NCBI RefSeq assembly: GCF_000719335.1
Contig: NZ_JOGB01000080.1
Location: 1-42,000, forward strand
DNA length: 42,000 nt
Source of the DNA: Streptomyces sp. NRRL S-87
Lineage (GTDB): Bacteria; Actinomycetota; Actinomycetes; Streptomycetales; Streptomycetaceae
Direction of reading: 5' to 3'
Shown: piece by piece, positions 16,306 through 25,052 of the stretch
Position numbering within the stretch: position 1 is the stretch's first letter
Layout of the letters: each line of letters opens with the position of its first letter
Translations under genes and position numbers: made by a program
The notes under the pieces: generated by a model
Databases searched by the model: none
The model's input: only the letters and a program-made list of their open reading frames with translations
Told to the model about the DNA's origin: nothing

Positions 16306-17526
16306 CTAGCTCTTCGTCCGAAGGCAGCCCCCCGTTCTGACCTCGCCCTCGCAGTGCCAGGCCCGGTCGACGCCGTCCGTGAAGCGCAGCAGCGGCCGCG
16401 CCGGTTCGGCCTCGGTGACCAGCGGCTGGTCACCGTCCTGGACCCGGACCGGCGGGTGCGCTCCCTGCGTGTCCTCGAAGTACGCGTCGATGTGCCACCG
16501 GCAGACCTGGCCCTCGGGGACGAGCGAGGTGACCTTGAGCCCGGACGGCGACTGGCCGTTGCCGAGGTCGATCTGGAAGCGACTGAAGAACGGCGGGCCG
16601 TGGCCCTCCTGACCCGGATTCATGAGCGTCGGCGCTTCGTCCCGCTGGATGAGGTCCCAGAGGATCCCGGTGACCTGCGAATTACCGGCGGTCTGGTTGC
16701 CGACGACCGTCTGCGCCCGCGAGGGCGCACACGAGTCGACCTTGGCCCTCATGTCCGTGATGCTGAGGCCGGCCTGCCGGTCGCTGAACAGGGTCAGTCG
16801 CAGTTCCTGGACTCCCCCGCCGTTGGGGTGGTAGGACACGCCGTCCGGCTCGAACTCGATCATGCGCGCACCCAGCGGCCGCAGGAACTCCCACACCTCC
16901 CTGTGGAACTCCCTGCTCTCGTCCTTGTCCCGCGTGTTGCGAATGCGGGTCAGGTGGTCCTGCTCGTCCGCCGTGAGCACCCGGTCCAGAACGATCGTCC
17001 AGAAGTAGGGAAAGTCCGCGCCCCAAGCTCCGCGGAACGGGTAGGTGACCGTGGCGGTGAACGGCTTCTCCTCGTGGTCGACCACGTCCTCCGCGTGCTT
17101 CTGCGCCCGCGTCGTGGTCTCGGCCGTCGCCAGGTCCAGCACGAGGGGCAGGAAGTACGCCCCCGTCGCGCCGACCAGGGCTGCGATCGCGACGATCACC
17201 AGGTACCGCCACCTCTGCCCTCTCGCCAGCTGCCCCGCGCCCGGCGCCGTGTTGTCCACGAACGTCGACCACGCCGTGGGCGGCGGCGGCCCGGGCGGAG
17301 AACCGGGCCCAGCGGCCGGAACCGCCGCCCCCGGCGCGACCACCGGGGGCGGCTGTTCGGGCGCAGGGACGGCGGGCGGGGAGGTGGGGCGTTGTCCGGA
17401 AGGGGCGGCGGCCGACTGCGGCCGCGCCGGGCCGGTGCTACCGGTAGGGGCGGTGGCCCCACCCGACGAGGGGGCGGACCCCCGTCCGGCCGTCGCCGGT
17501 AAGCCGTGGTCCGGAACTTGCGTCAT
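16306..17526 (-). CDS. Proline-rich single-pass membrane protein, unknown
   Basis: A 406-aa protein with an N-terminal Pro/Ala/Gly/Ser-rich cytoplasmic region (1-100), one transmembrane helix (RYLVIVAIAALVGATGAYFLPLVL, about 107-130) and an extracellular domain of about 270 residues. The outer domain has three Cys (SCAPS, VCRWH, WHCEGE with a final GGCLRT), suggesting disulfides, and a pattern of beta strands such as FTATVTYPFRGAWGADFPYFWTIVLD and RWHIDAYFEDTQG. I recognise no domain. It is 53 bp upstream of the ABC ATPase gene on the same strand, so a shared function is possible but unproven. Start is ATG 17526. Confidence 0.8.
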   Translation of the reverse strand: MTQVPDHGLPATAGRGSAPSSGGATAPTGSTGPARPQSAAAPSGQRPTSPPAVPAPEQPPPVVAPGAAVPAAGPGSPPGPPPPTAWSTFVDNTAPGAGQLARGQRWRYLVIVAIAALVGATGAYFLPLVLDLATAETTTRAQKHAEDVVDHEEKPFTATVTYPFRGAWGADFPYFWTIVLDRVLTADEQDHLTRIRNTRDKDESREFHREVWEFLRPLGARMIEFEPDGVSYHPNGGGVQELRLTLFSDRQAGLSITDMRAKVDSCAPSRAQTVVGNQTAGNSQVTGILWDLIQRDEAPTLMNPGQEGHGPPFFSRFQIDLGNGQSPSGLKVTSLVPEGQVCRWHIDAYFEDTQGAHPPVRVQDGDQPLVTEAEPARPLLRFTDGVDRAWHCEGEVRTGGCLRTKS

Positions 17527-17625
17527 GCGTGCGCCTCCCCTGGGTCCCGACCGGACCGGACCCCTTGTGCTCCGGACTCCGCATGCTCGCAGCGGCCCGA
17601 ACCCGGAGGGGGAGGCTTTACGCGG

Positions 17626-19143
17626 TCATGACCCGTGCCCCTCGGGGACCGGTGCGGGCGGGGCCGGGGTCGGGGGGACGGGGTCGGCGGCGCGGACGTC
17701 GATCTCGCGCCAGAAGCCGGCCCGGATGGCGTACCGGTCGTGCTCGTCGATCTGGTCGTCCTTGTGGGCGAGGAGGCCGAACCGGGCCGCGTACCTCAAC
17801 AACTCGCCGTCGATGCGGTGCGGGATGCGCGGGTAGAGACCGGACAGCTTGTGCAGGTGGACCTGCTCCGGGAGCCGGTCCATCCAGCGCCGGGCGAAGA
17901 CCTGGCCCACCTCGAACGGGTCGCCGCCGACGGTGGTGATGTCCTCTTCCCGGTCGGCCCAGCGCTGCTCGGCGGAGGTGAGCTGGGCGAGGGTGGGCAG
18001 GGAGGCGGTCTCGGCGGGCTCGCCGAGGGGGCCGCCGCGGTCGATCCAGCCCCTGTCGGAGGACCACCGCAGGGTGGCGCCGGCGGGCGCCGGGGCGGGC
18101 GGCACGACCTGCGGGCCGGGGCCGTGGGCCGGGGCGCGCAGACCGGCGAGGTCCTTGGGGGTGGGCACCTTGCCGGCGGCGGCCGGGACGGGGCCGGCGT
18201 CACCCCCGTGCCCACCGTCGCGGTCGTGGCCACCGTCGCGGTCCCGGTCCTGGTCGTGGACCGGATTGCCGTCCGGGTCCGCGCCGACGAGGCGTCCGGC
18301 TCCCAGGCCCGCGGGGCCCAGGTCCGCCGCACCGAGCCGGTCCGGCCCCAGCCGGTCCGCGTCCAACCGGCCCGCCCCCGGTCCCCCGGCGCCCAACCGG
18401 TCCCCGGGCACGCGGGCCGCGCCGAGGCGGTCCGCGGCCGCGGCCAGTCGCTCGCCGGGCCCGGAGGGTGCGGGCGCGGTGCCGTTGCGGGCGGCTTCGG
18501 CCAGCGCGGCCTCGGGCAGGGGGGCGGAGAGGATCGCGGCGATCTCGGGGCGGGGCGCGGGGGCCGGGGCGCAGATCCCCGTCATCTCCTTCGCCCGGAC
18601 GGCCCCCGTGATCCAGGCCCGGTCGAGCACCCGCCGCTCGTCGGCCTCGGCGACCAGGTCCTCGGACTGGTTGTAGTCGCCGTCCGCCGCCTGTACGGCC
18701 CACAGGTGGACGGCCACTCCGTGCTCCTTGGCCGACATCAGGCCGGGCAGCAGGTCCCCGTCGCCGGTCACCAGGACCACGTCGGAGCAGGCGCGGTTTC
18801 TGGCCAGCTCGGTGAGCTCGGCGTGCATGGCCGCATCGACCCCCTTCTGGGCCCAGCGGCCGTCGCTGCGGGTGAGCGCGCCCAGGCGGACGGTGACCCG
18901 GGGCATCACGCGCAGTCGCCGGTGCTCGGGCTGCGGAACCCGGTCGGGCGCGCCGTCGAACCAGTAGATCCGCAGCAGCGGGCGCTCGGTGTCGGCCTCG
19001 GCCCGTTCGCGCAGGCCCTGGATGAGGGCGGCATGGTCGACGGTGATGCGGGAGCGGGACGGCTCCCCCGCCAGGAGGCTCGCGGCGGCACCCAGCAGGT
19101 AGCCGGCGTCCACCAGGACGACGCAGCGGTCCACGCGTAACAC
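17626..19143 (-). CDS. NYN-domain (PIN-like) RNase-type protein
   Basis: A protein of about 500 aa with an N-terminal NYN/LabA-type PIN-like domain (1-170): VVLVDAGYLLG carries the first catalytic Asp, KGVDAAMHAELTELA a second acidic site and VVLVTGDGDLLPGL the third. A Gly/Ala/Asp-rich linker (about 230-330) is built of repeats such as ADRLGA and DRDGGHDRDGGH. The C-terminal about 110 residues (PTLAQLTSAEQRWADREEDIT to RAGFWREID) look like a helical OST-HTH/LOTUS-like module. NYN proteins are RNA-cleaving or RNA-binding. Two GTG starts are possible: 19143, which would make codon 2 a TTA, or 19134 (VDRCVVLVDAG), which matches the family better and excludes the TTA. An AAAGG lies upstream of both. 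Confidence 0.85.
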   Translation of the reverse strand: MLRVDRCVVLVDAGYLLGAAASLLAGEPSRSRITVDHAALIQGLRERAEADTERPLLRIYWFDGAPDRVPQPEHRRLRVMPRVTVRLGALTRSDGRWAQKGVDAAMHAELTELARNRACSDVVLVTGDGDLLPGLMSAKEHGVAVHLWAVQAADGDYNQSEDLVAEADERRVLDRAWITGAVRAKEMTGICAPAPAPRPEIAAILSAPLPEAALAEAARNGTAPAPSGPGERLAAAADRLGAARVPGDRLGAGGPGAGRLDADRLGPDRLGAADLGPAGLGAGRLVGADPDGNPVHDQDRDRDGGHDRDGGHGGDAGPVPAAAGKVPTPKDLAGLRAPAHGPGPQVVPPAPAPAGATLRWSSDRGWIDRGGPLGEPAETASLPTLAQLTSAEQRWADREEDITTVGGDPFEVGQVFARRWMDRLPEQVHLHKLSGLYPRIPHRIDGELLRYAARFGLLAHKDDQIDEHDRYAIRAGFWREIDVRAADPVPPTPAPPAPVPEGHGS

Positions 19144-19305
19144 CCGCCTTTCGGGGGTCCCCCGCTCGGGGGCGGGGGTGTCGGGTTCGGCCTTTCCCCG
19201 AGTCTGCCCGACCGTACGGGCGTTGACGGCCGGAACTCGATCATCGGCGTGGCGGAAGCTGACGTTCCGGAGACTACGCGCAGTAATGATCCAAAATGCG
19301 CGGGT

Positions 19306-19311
19306 TATGGT
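19306..19311 (+). promoter_or_regulatory. Possible -10 (TATGGT) for the 54-aa gene
   Basis: TATGGT in the otherwise AT-richer stretch 19280-19315 fits the TANNNT pattern 57 bp upstream of the ATG at 19368. No good -35 is visible, so this is weak. Confidence 0.3.
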
Positions 19312-19367
19312 GGTGTGTGAGTGTGAAGGCGGCCCTGGCCCCTAGACCCTCACAGGAGGCTTTCACC

Positions 19368-19532
19368 ATGGCCAAGAACAAGAACCAGAAGCAGCCGGCC
19401 AAGCAGACCCGCTCCCCCCAGTCCGATACGGGCCGGAGCACGCAGGAGTCGCTGTCGGAGCCGGCTTCCTCCGCACCCAGCCCCATGGACATGGCGCGCA
19501 AGGGCAGGCAGAAGAAGTTCGGCCACAACTGA
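19368..19532 (+). CDS. 54-aa basic, hydrophilic small protein
   Basis: A short gene with an excellent Shine-Dalgarno sequence (CAGGAGG, ending about 9 nt before the ATG at 19368). The product starts MAKNKNQKQPAKQ and ends MDMARKGRQKKFGHN: Lys/Gln/Asn/Ser-rich, without hydrophobic segments, therefore probably disordered and cytoplasmic. The strong initiation signal and a downstream hairpin argue that it is real and well expressed. I know no function. It diverges from the NYN gene. Confidence 0.82.
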   Translation: MAKNKNQKQPAKQTRSPQSDTGRSTQESLSEPASSAPSPMDMARKGRQKKFGHN

Positions 19533-19563
19533 CTCCGCCGCGGTCGGTAGTGCTGTAGCGCGC

Positions 19564-19596
19564 AGGGGCGCGTCCGGGTGATCCGGGCGCGCCCCT
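19564..19596 (+). terminator. Terminator of the 54-aa gene
   Basis: A 9-bp stem AGGGGCGCG (19564-19572) with CGCGCCCCT (19588-19596). Its 15-nt loop holds a further CCGG/CCGG pair. It lies 32 bp after the stop codon. The rest of the gap to 19764 is C/G-rich with CACCGACCG-like degenerate repeats and no gene. Confidence 0.65.
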
Positions 19597-19764
19597 TGGG
19601 CGTTGGGCCGCGCGTCGTCCCGTACGGACGAACGCACCACCGACCGGTCGCACCACCGACCGAGCGCAACGCGACCGCGCGCGCCACCGATCGGGCGCAC
19701 CGCCGACCGCGCGCGCCGCCGAGCCGACGGTCCGGCGGATCCGGCGGGTCAGTGGTGCGGCGGG

Positions 19765-21024
19765 TCAGCGGTCCGAGCAGCCTGGCACCCGGCCGGAGCA
19801 GTTGGTGGGCCGGTTGCGCTGGATCTCCCCGCCGGTGAGGCGGACGACGCCGTCCCTGCCGTTGTTGATGCCGCCGCCGCGGCGGGCGGCGCGGTTCTCC
19901 AGGACCGAGCTGTGGCGCAGCGTCAGCTCGGCGGTGTCGCGGTCGTTCCCGCCCGCCCGGGCCGCACTCTCCGACCGGCGGTTGTCGAGGGCGCCGCCGT
20001 CCCGGCCGGCCTGGTTCTTCGCGAACCGGCTCCGCTCGACCGTGGCCTCGCCCTCGTTGTGGATCGCGCCGCCGTCACGCCCCGCCTTGTTGAACGTGAA
20101 GGAGGAGCGGGTGACCCGCAGCGTGCCCCGCTCCTCGTTGTTCACGGCGCCGCCGTCCCGGCCGGCCCAGTTCTCGGTGAACTCGGTGTCCTCGGCGAAG
20201 AACGTGCCGAGGTTGTCCACGGCGCCGCCGTCGCCGTCGCGGGCGGCGTCGTTCTCCAGGCGTCCGTGCCGGACGACGAGGGTCCCGCGGTTCTGCACGC
20301 CGCCGCCGTTCGCGTCCGCCGCATTGCCCGAGACGGTGGTCCTGAGCAGTGTGAGCGTGCCGGAGGAACTGTTGAAGAGGCCGCCGCCGGCGCCGGGTTC
20401 GCCGTTGCGGTCCGAGGCGGTGTTCGTCTGGACGAGGCTGTCGGCCAGGGTGACGTTGCCGCCGTCGTTGGCGAGGCCGCCACCGCGCCCGCGGGCGAGG
20501 TTGCCGGCGAGCGTGGTGTCCTCCAGGCGCACGGTGCCCCCGTGCACGGCGATTCCCCCGCCGTCGCCGGCGGTGCTGCCGCCGGCCACGGTGAGGTTCC
20601 TGAGCGTGAGGCGGCCGCGCTCCCGCACGTCGAGGATCCGGAACCGGTCGCCCGTACCGGCGCTGCGGATCAGCGTGGCGTCGTGGCCCACCACCGTGAG
20701 GTCACCGGTGATGCGCGGAAGAGCGGCGTCGGTGGTGCCGAAGGCCTGGGTGAAGCGGTAGGCGCAGTGCTCCGCGAGGGCAATCGTGCCGCCGCCCGGG
20801 TGGCGGTTGACCCGCTGGACGGCGTCGCGCAGCCCGGCGACGTCGCCGCAGCGCACGGTCAGCCGCAGCGGCGCGGCGGCCGCCACCGGCACGGCGGCCG
20901 CCACCGGCACGGCGGCCGTCGCCGGCACTGCGGCCGTCGCCGGCACTGCGGCGGTCGCCGACGGGGCCGACAGGGCGAGGCCTGCCGCCACGGCGGAGCC
21001 GGCCAGGACGAGGCGCGTCATCAT
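19765..21024 (-). CDS. Secreted right-handed beta-helix (Pmp-like repeat) protein
   Basis: A 419-aa exported protein. The signal peptide (MMTRLVLAGSAVAAGLALSAPSATAA) is followed by a PATAAVPVAAAVPVAAA low-complexity stretch, then a parallel beta-helix with about 10 turns of roughly 24 residues. Successive turns share a G-G-[AGI]-[IVL]-x-N signature, most regular as AGRDGGAVNNEERG, AGRDGGAIHNEGE and AGRDGGALDNRRS. This resembles the polymorphic outer-membrane-protein/choice-of-anchor type repeats annotated in actinomycetes. No catalytic residues of pectate lyases are obvious, and no LPXTG or transmembrane anchor is present. ATG 21024 has AGGAGG 7 nt upstream. The substrate or binding partner is unknown. 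It is downstream of dnaE but separated by 215 bp with a structured element. Confidence 0.85.
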   Translation of the reverse strand: MMTRLVLAGSAVAAGLALSAPSATAAVPATAAVPATAAVPVAAAVPVAAAAPLRLTVRCGDVAGLRDAVQRVNRHPGGGTIALAEHCAYRFTQAFGTTDAALPRITGDLTVVGHDATLIRSAGTGDRFRILDVRERGRLTLRNLTVAGGSTAGDGGGIAVHGGTVRLEDTTLAGNLARGRGGGLANDGGNVTLADSLVQTNTASDRNGEPGAGGGLFNSSSGTLTLLRTTVSGNAADANGGGVQNRGTLVVRHGRLENDAARDGDGGAVDNLGTFFAEDTEFTENWAGRDGGAVNNEERGTLRVTRSSFTFNKAGRDGGAIHNEGEATVERSRFAKNQAGRDGGALDNRRSESAARAGGNDRDTAELTLRHSSVLENRAARRGGGINNGRDGVVRLTGGEIQRNRPTNCSGRVPGCSDR

Positions 21025-21074
21025 GCGGATTCCTCCTGCTCGTTACCGAGGGGCTCCGCACTGCCGGACAGCCG

Positions 21075-21115
21075 GACGCACCCGAGGGGACAGGAAGCGT
21101 CCTATCGGGTGCGTC
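21075..21115 (-). terminator. Hairpin between dnaE and the beta-helix gene
   Basis: An 11-bp perfect stem GACGCACCCGA (21075-21085) with TCGGGTGCGTC (21105-21115). An inner GGAC/GTCC stem (21088-21091, 21099-21102) lies inside its loop. It is 125 bp past the dnaE stop and 51 bp before the beta-helix start, so it could be the dnaE terminator or an element in the 5' leader of the secreted protein. On the minus strand it is preceded by AT-rich TATA-like sequence (21120-21165). Confidence 0.55.
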
Positions 21116-21239
21116 GGTGGTGTTTCTCGTATAAGCCGCGCAACTCGGCCGAAACCTATACCGATGGGCTAGGCCGCCCCTACCGGAGAGGCCCGGCCCG
21201 GCGGAGGCGGCCCCGGCCGGGGCCGCCGCCCGGATCCGG

Positions 21240-24200
21240 TCAGCCCGCCAGGCAGGACGGACCCAGCAGCACCTTCAGGTCTCCGAAGAGGGCGGGGTCG
21301 GGCTGCACCCGGTGCCGGTCCAACCGCAGCACGGTGGTCGAGCGGGGCCCCTGGAGCTTGATCCGCACCTCGGTGTTGCCCTTGTGGTGCCTGAGGATCT
21401 CGCCGAGCCGGGTGACCATGGGCGGGGTGACCTTCAGGGCCGGGATGGTGAGGACCACCGGGGCGTTGGTGCCCGCGGAGGACAGGTCCGGGACCATCAG
21501 CTCCATCGCGACCAGCCGGGGCACGTCCTCGCGCTTGTCGAGGCGGCCCTTCACGAACACGACCGCGTCCTCGACCAGCTGGGTGGAGACGAGCTGGTAC
21601 GTGGCGGGGAAGAACATGCACTCGATGGAGCCGGCCAGGTCCTCGACCGTGGCGATGGCCCAGGCGTTGCCCTGCTTGGTCATCTTGCGCTGGAGACCGG
21701 AGATGATGCCGCCGATGGTCACCACGGCACCGTCGGCGTGCTCGCCGCCGGTCAGCTGGGAGATGCCGGCGTCGGTCTTGTCCGACAGCACGTGCTCCAG
21801 ACCGAAGAGCGGGTGGTCGGAGACGTACAGGCCGAGCATCTCCCGCTCCTGGGCGAGCAGGTAGGCCTTCTCCCACTCCACGTCGGAGAACTCGACGTCC
21901 AGGCCGAAGCCGGGCTCGTTGCTCTCCTCGTCGCCCATGCCTCCGAAGAGGTCGAACTGCCCCTCGGCCTCCTTGCGCTTGACCGCCACCACGTTGTCGA
22001 TCATCGGCTCGTGGTGGGCGACCAGGCCCTTGCGGGTGTGGCCCATCTCGTCGAAGGCGCCGGCCTTGATCAGGGACTCGACGGTGCGCTTGTTGCACAC
22101 CACGGCCTCGACCTTGTCGAGGAAGTCGGGGAAGGAGGAGTACTTCCCCTTCGACTTGCGGGTCTTGATGATCGAGTCCACCACGTTCTGGCCGACGTTG
22201 CGCACCGCGGTGAGGCCGAAGAGGATCACGTCGTCGCCTTGGGCGGCGAAGTTCGACTCGGACTCGTTCACGTTCGGCGGGAGCACCTTGATGCCCATGC
22301 GGCGGCACTCGTTCAGGTAGACCGCGGACTTGTCCTTGTCGTCCTTGACCGAGGTGAGCAGGCCCGCCATGTACTCGGCGGGGTGGTTGGCCTTGAGGTA
22401 GGCGGTCCAGTAGGAGACGAGGCCGTACGCGGCGGAGTGGGCCTTGTTGAACGCGTAGCCGGCGAACGGCACCAGCACGTCCCAGAGGGCCTGGATGGCC
22501 TCGTCGCTGTAGCCGTTCTTGCGGGCGCCGGCCTGGAAGATCGTGAAGTTCTTCGCCAGCTCCTCGGGCTTCTTCTTGCCCATGACGCGACGGAGGATGT
22601 CGGCCTCGCCGAGCGAGTAGCCGGCGATGATCTGGGCGGCCTTCTGCACCTGCTCCTGGTAGACGATCAGGCCGTAGGTGACCGCGAGCACCTCTTCGAG
22701 CGGGGCTTCCAGCTCGGGGTGGATCGGGGTGATCTCCTGCTGCTTGTTCTTGCGCAGCGCGTAGTTGGTGTGCGAGTTCATGCCCATCGGGCCCGGCCGG
22801 TACAGGGCGGACACGGCGGAGATGTCTTCGAAGTTGTCGGGCTTCATCAGGCGCAGCAGCGACCGCATGGGTCCGCCGTCGAACTGGAAGACGCCGAGGG
22901 TGTCACCGCGCTGGAGCAGCTCGAAGGTCTTGGGGTCGTCGAGCGGGAGGGCCAGGAGGTCGATGTCGATCCCCTTGTTGGCCTTCACCATCTTGACGGC
23001 GTCGTCCATGATCGTGAGGTTGCGCAGGCCGAGGAAGTCCATCTTCAGCAGGCCGAGCGCCTCGCAGCTCGGGTAGTCCCACTGGGTGATGGTCACGCCG
23101 TCGGTGTGCCGGACCCAGACCGGTACGTGGTCGGTGATCTTCTCGCTGGACATGATGACGCCGGCGGCGTGCACGCCCATCTGGCGCACCAGGCCCTCGA
23201 CACCGCGGGCGGTGTCGATGACCTTCTTCACGTCGGGCTCGTTCTCGTACATCGCGCGGATCTCGCCGGCCTCGCTGTACCGGGGGTGCTGCGGGTCGAG
23301 GATGCCGGAGAGCGGGATGCCCTTGCCGAGGACGTCCGCGGGCATGGCCTTGGTGAGGCGGTCGCCCATGGCGTACGGGTAACCCAGGACGCGCGCGGAG
23401 TCCTTGATGGCGTTCTTGGCCTTGATGGTGCCGTAGGTGCCGATCATGGCGACCTTGTCGGCGCCGTACTTCTCGGTCACGTACCTGATCACCTCGACGC
23501 GCCGACGCTCGTCGAAGTCGATGTCGACATCGGGCATGGAGACGCGCTCGGGGTTGAGGAAGCGCTCGAAGATCAGGCCGTGCGGGATGGGGTCGAGGTC
23601 GGTGATGCCCATGGCGTAGGCGACGATCGAGCCAGCCGCGGATCCTCGGCCGGGGCCCACCGCGATGCCCTGGTTCTTGGCCCACATGATGAAGTCGGCG
23701 ACCACGAGGAAGTAGCCCGGGAAGCCCATCGAGATGATCGTGTCCATCTCGTACTCGACCTGCTTCATGCGGTCCTCGGGGATGCCGCCGGGGAAGCGGC
23801 GGTGCATGCCCCGCATGGTCTCCTCGCGGAACCACGTGACCTCGGTGTAGCCCTCGGGGATGTCGAACTTCGGCATCAGGTTCCGGAAGGTGAACATGCC
23901 CTCGGTGTCGACCTGCTCGGCCACCAGCCGCGTGTTGGCGCAGCCCTCCTGCCAGGCGTCCGAGGAGTCGATGGCGTACATCTCGTCCGTGGACTTCAGG
24001 TAGTAGCCGGTGCCGTCGAACTTGAAGCGGTCGGGGTCGGAGAGGTTCTTGCCGGTCTGGATGCAGAGCAGGGCGTCGTGCGCGCCGGCCTCGTGCGCGT
24101 ACGTGTAGTGGGAGTCGTTGGTGACCAGCGGCGGGATGCCGAGCTTCTTGCCGATCTCCAGGAGACCGTCGCGGACCCGGCGCTCGATCTCGATGCCGTG

Positions 24201-24779
24201 GTCCATCAGCTCCAGGAAGTAGCGGCCCTCCCCGAAGATGTCCTTGTAGTCCGAAGCCGCCTTGATCGCCTCGTCGAACTGGCCCAGGCGCAGTCGCGTC
24301 TGCACCTCGCCCGAGGGGCAGCCGGTGGACGCGATCAGCCCCTCCGACCACTGGGCGATGGTCTCCTTGTCCATCCGGGGCCACTTGGTCAGCCAGCCCT
24401 CGGCGTAGGCGTCGGAAGACAGCCGGAACAGGTTGTGGAGGCCGGTGCTGTTCGCCGCCCAGATCGTCTTGTGGGTGTAACCACCGGAACCGGAGACGTC
24501 GTCCCGCTTCTGGTGCGGCTGGCCCCACTGGATCCTGCGCTTGTTCCGCCGGGACTCGGGGGCGACGTACGCCTCGATGCCGATGATCGGGGTGATGCCC
24601 GCCTTCTGCGCCGAGTGGAAGAAGTCGTACGCCCCGTGCAGGTTGCCGTGGTCGGACATGGCGATGTGCGACATGCCCATTTCATTGCAGGCCGCGAACA
24701 TGTCCTTGAGCCGCGCGGCACCGTCCAGCAGCGAGTACTGGGTGTGGACGTGCAGGTGCGTGAACGGCGTCTTGGCCAC
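21240..24779 (-). CDS. dnaE: DNA polymerase III alpha subunit (DnaE1)
   Basis: The 1179-aa replicative polymerase. The N-terminal PHP domain (HLHVHTQYS at 8-16, SDHGNLHG at 42-49, GIEAYVAPE at 67-75, and VTNDSHY at 219-225) is intact, as expected for actinobacterial DnaE1, whose PHP is the proofreading nuclease. Pol3 palm motifs: GPGRGSAAGS (375-384) and the catalytic Asp motif PDVDIDFDERRR (416-427). The fingers, beta-binding region and C-terminal OB-fold (AVVTIGGIISGLQRKMTKQGNAWAIATVEDLAGSIECMFFP) are present. ATG 24779 has GGAGG upstream. It is divergent from the DUF2252 gene. Confidence 0.98.
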   Translation of the reverse strand: MAKTPFTHLHVHTQYSLLDGAARLKDMFAACNEMGMSHIAMSDHGNLHGAYDFFHSAQKAGITPIIGIEAYVAPESRRNKRRIQWGQPHQKRDDVSGSGGYTHKTIWAANSTGLHNLFRLSSDAYAEGWLTKWPRMDKETIAQWSEGLIASTGCPSGEVQTRLRLGQFDEAIKAASDYKDIFGEGRYFLELMDHGIEIERRVRDGLLEIGKKLGIPPLVTNDSHYTYAHEAGAHDALLCIQTGKNLSDPDRFKFDGTGYYLKSTDEMYAIDSSDAWQEGCANTRLVAEQVDTEGMFTFRNLMPKFDIPEGYTEVTWFREETMRGMHRRFPGGIPEDRMKQVEYEMDTIISMGFPGYFLVVADFIMWAKNQGIAVGPGRGSAAGSIVAYAMGITDLDPIPHGLIFERFLNPERVSMPDVDIDFDERRRVEVIRYVTEKYGADKVAMIGTYGTIKAKNAIKDSARVLGYPYAMGDRLTKAMPADVLGKGIPLSGILDPQHPRYSEAGEIRAMYENEPDVKKVIDTARGVEGLVRQMGVHAAGVIMSSEKITDHVPVWVRHTDGVTITQWDYPSCEALGLLKMDFLGLRNLTIMDDAVKMVKANKGIDIDLLALPLDDPKTFELLQRGDTLGVFQFDGGPMRSLLRLMKPDNFEDISAVSALYRPGPMGMNSHTNYALRKNKQQEITPIHPELEAPLEEVLAVTYGLIVYQEQVQKAAQIIAGYSLGEADILRRVMGKKKPEELAKNFTIFQAGARKNGYSDEAIQALWDVLVPFAGYAFNKAHSAAYGLVSYWTAYLKANHPAEYMAGLLTSVKDDKDKSAVYLNECRRMGIKVLPPNVNESESNFAAQGDDVILFGLTAVRNVGQNVVDSIIKTRKSKGKYSSFPDFLDKVEAVVCNKRTVESLIKAGAFDEMGHTRKGLVAHHEPMIDNVVAVKRKEAEGQFDLFGGMGDEESNEPGFGLDVEFSDVEWEKAYLLAQEREMLGLYVSDHPLFGLEHVLSDKTDAGISQLTGGEHADGAVVTIGGIISGLQRKMTKQGNAWAIATVEDLAGSIECMFFPATYQLVSTQLVEDAVVFVKGRLDKREDVPRLVAMELMVPDLSSAGTNAPVVLTIPALKVTPPMVTRLGEILRHHKGNTEVRIKLQGPRSTTVLRLDRHRVQPDPALFGDLKVLLGPSCLAG

Positions 24780-25052
24780 GGCGCGGGACCTCCGGGAAAC
24801 GGGTCAAAAGGGGCGGTGCACGGCACCCCGGTGACGGGGGGTGGTCGGGTGACGGGCGGGTTGGGGGGACAGCGATGAAGTCTACGTCGACCCGGTGACA
24901 GGGGAGGGCGGAGCGCGCGAAGCTCCCACCGGTGTGCCCGCTCCGCACGGTGCGGGCACTCGGAGGTCCGGCCGACCGTTGGAAACCAGGAACACATGTC
25001 CGAGCGTCTGCCGGATCGAGCCCTACCAGCCCTTGCACCAGGAGGCATCCCC

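Noticed and set aside
21312..24878. A 1188-codon open frame antisense to dnaE
   Set aside because: It mirrors dnaE, has no recognisable motif and no independent start signal.
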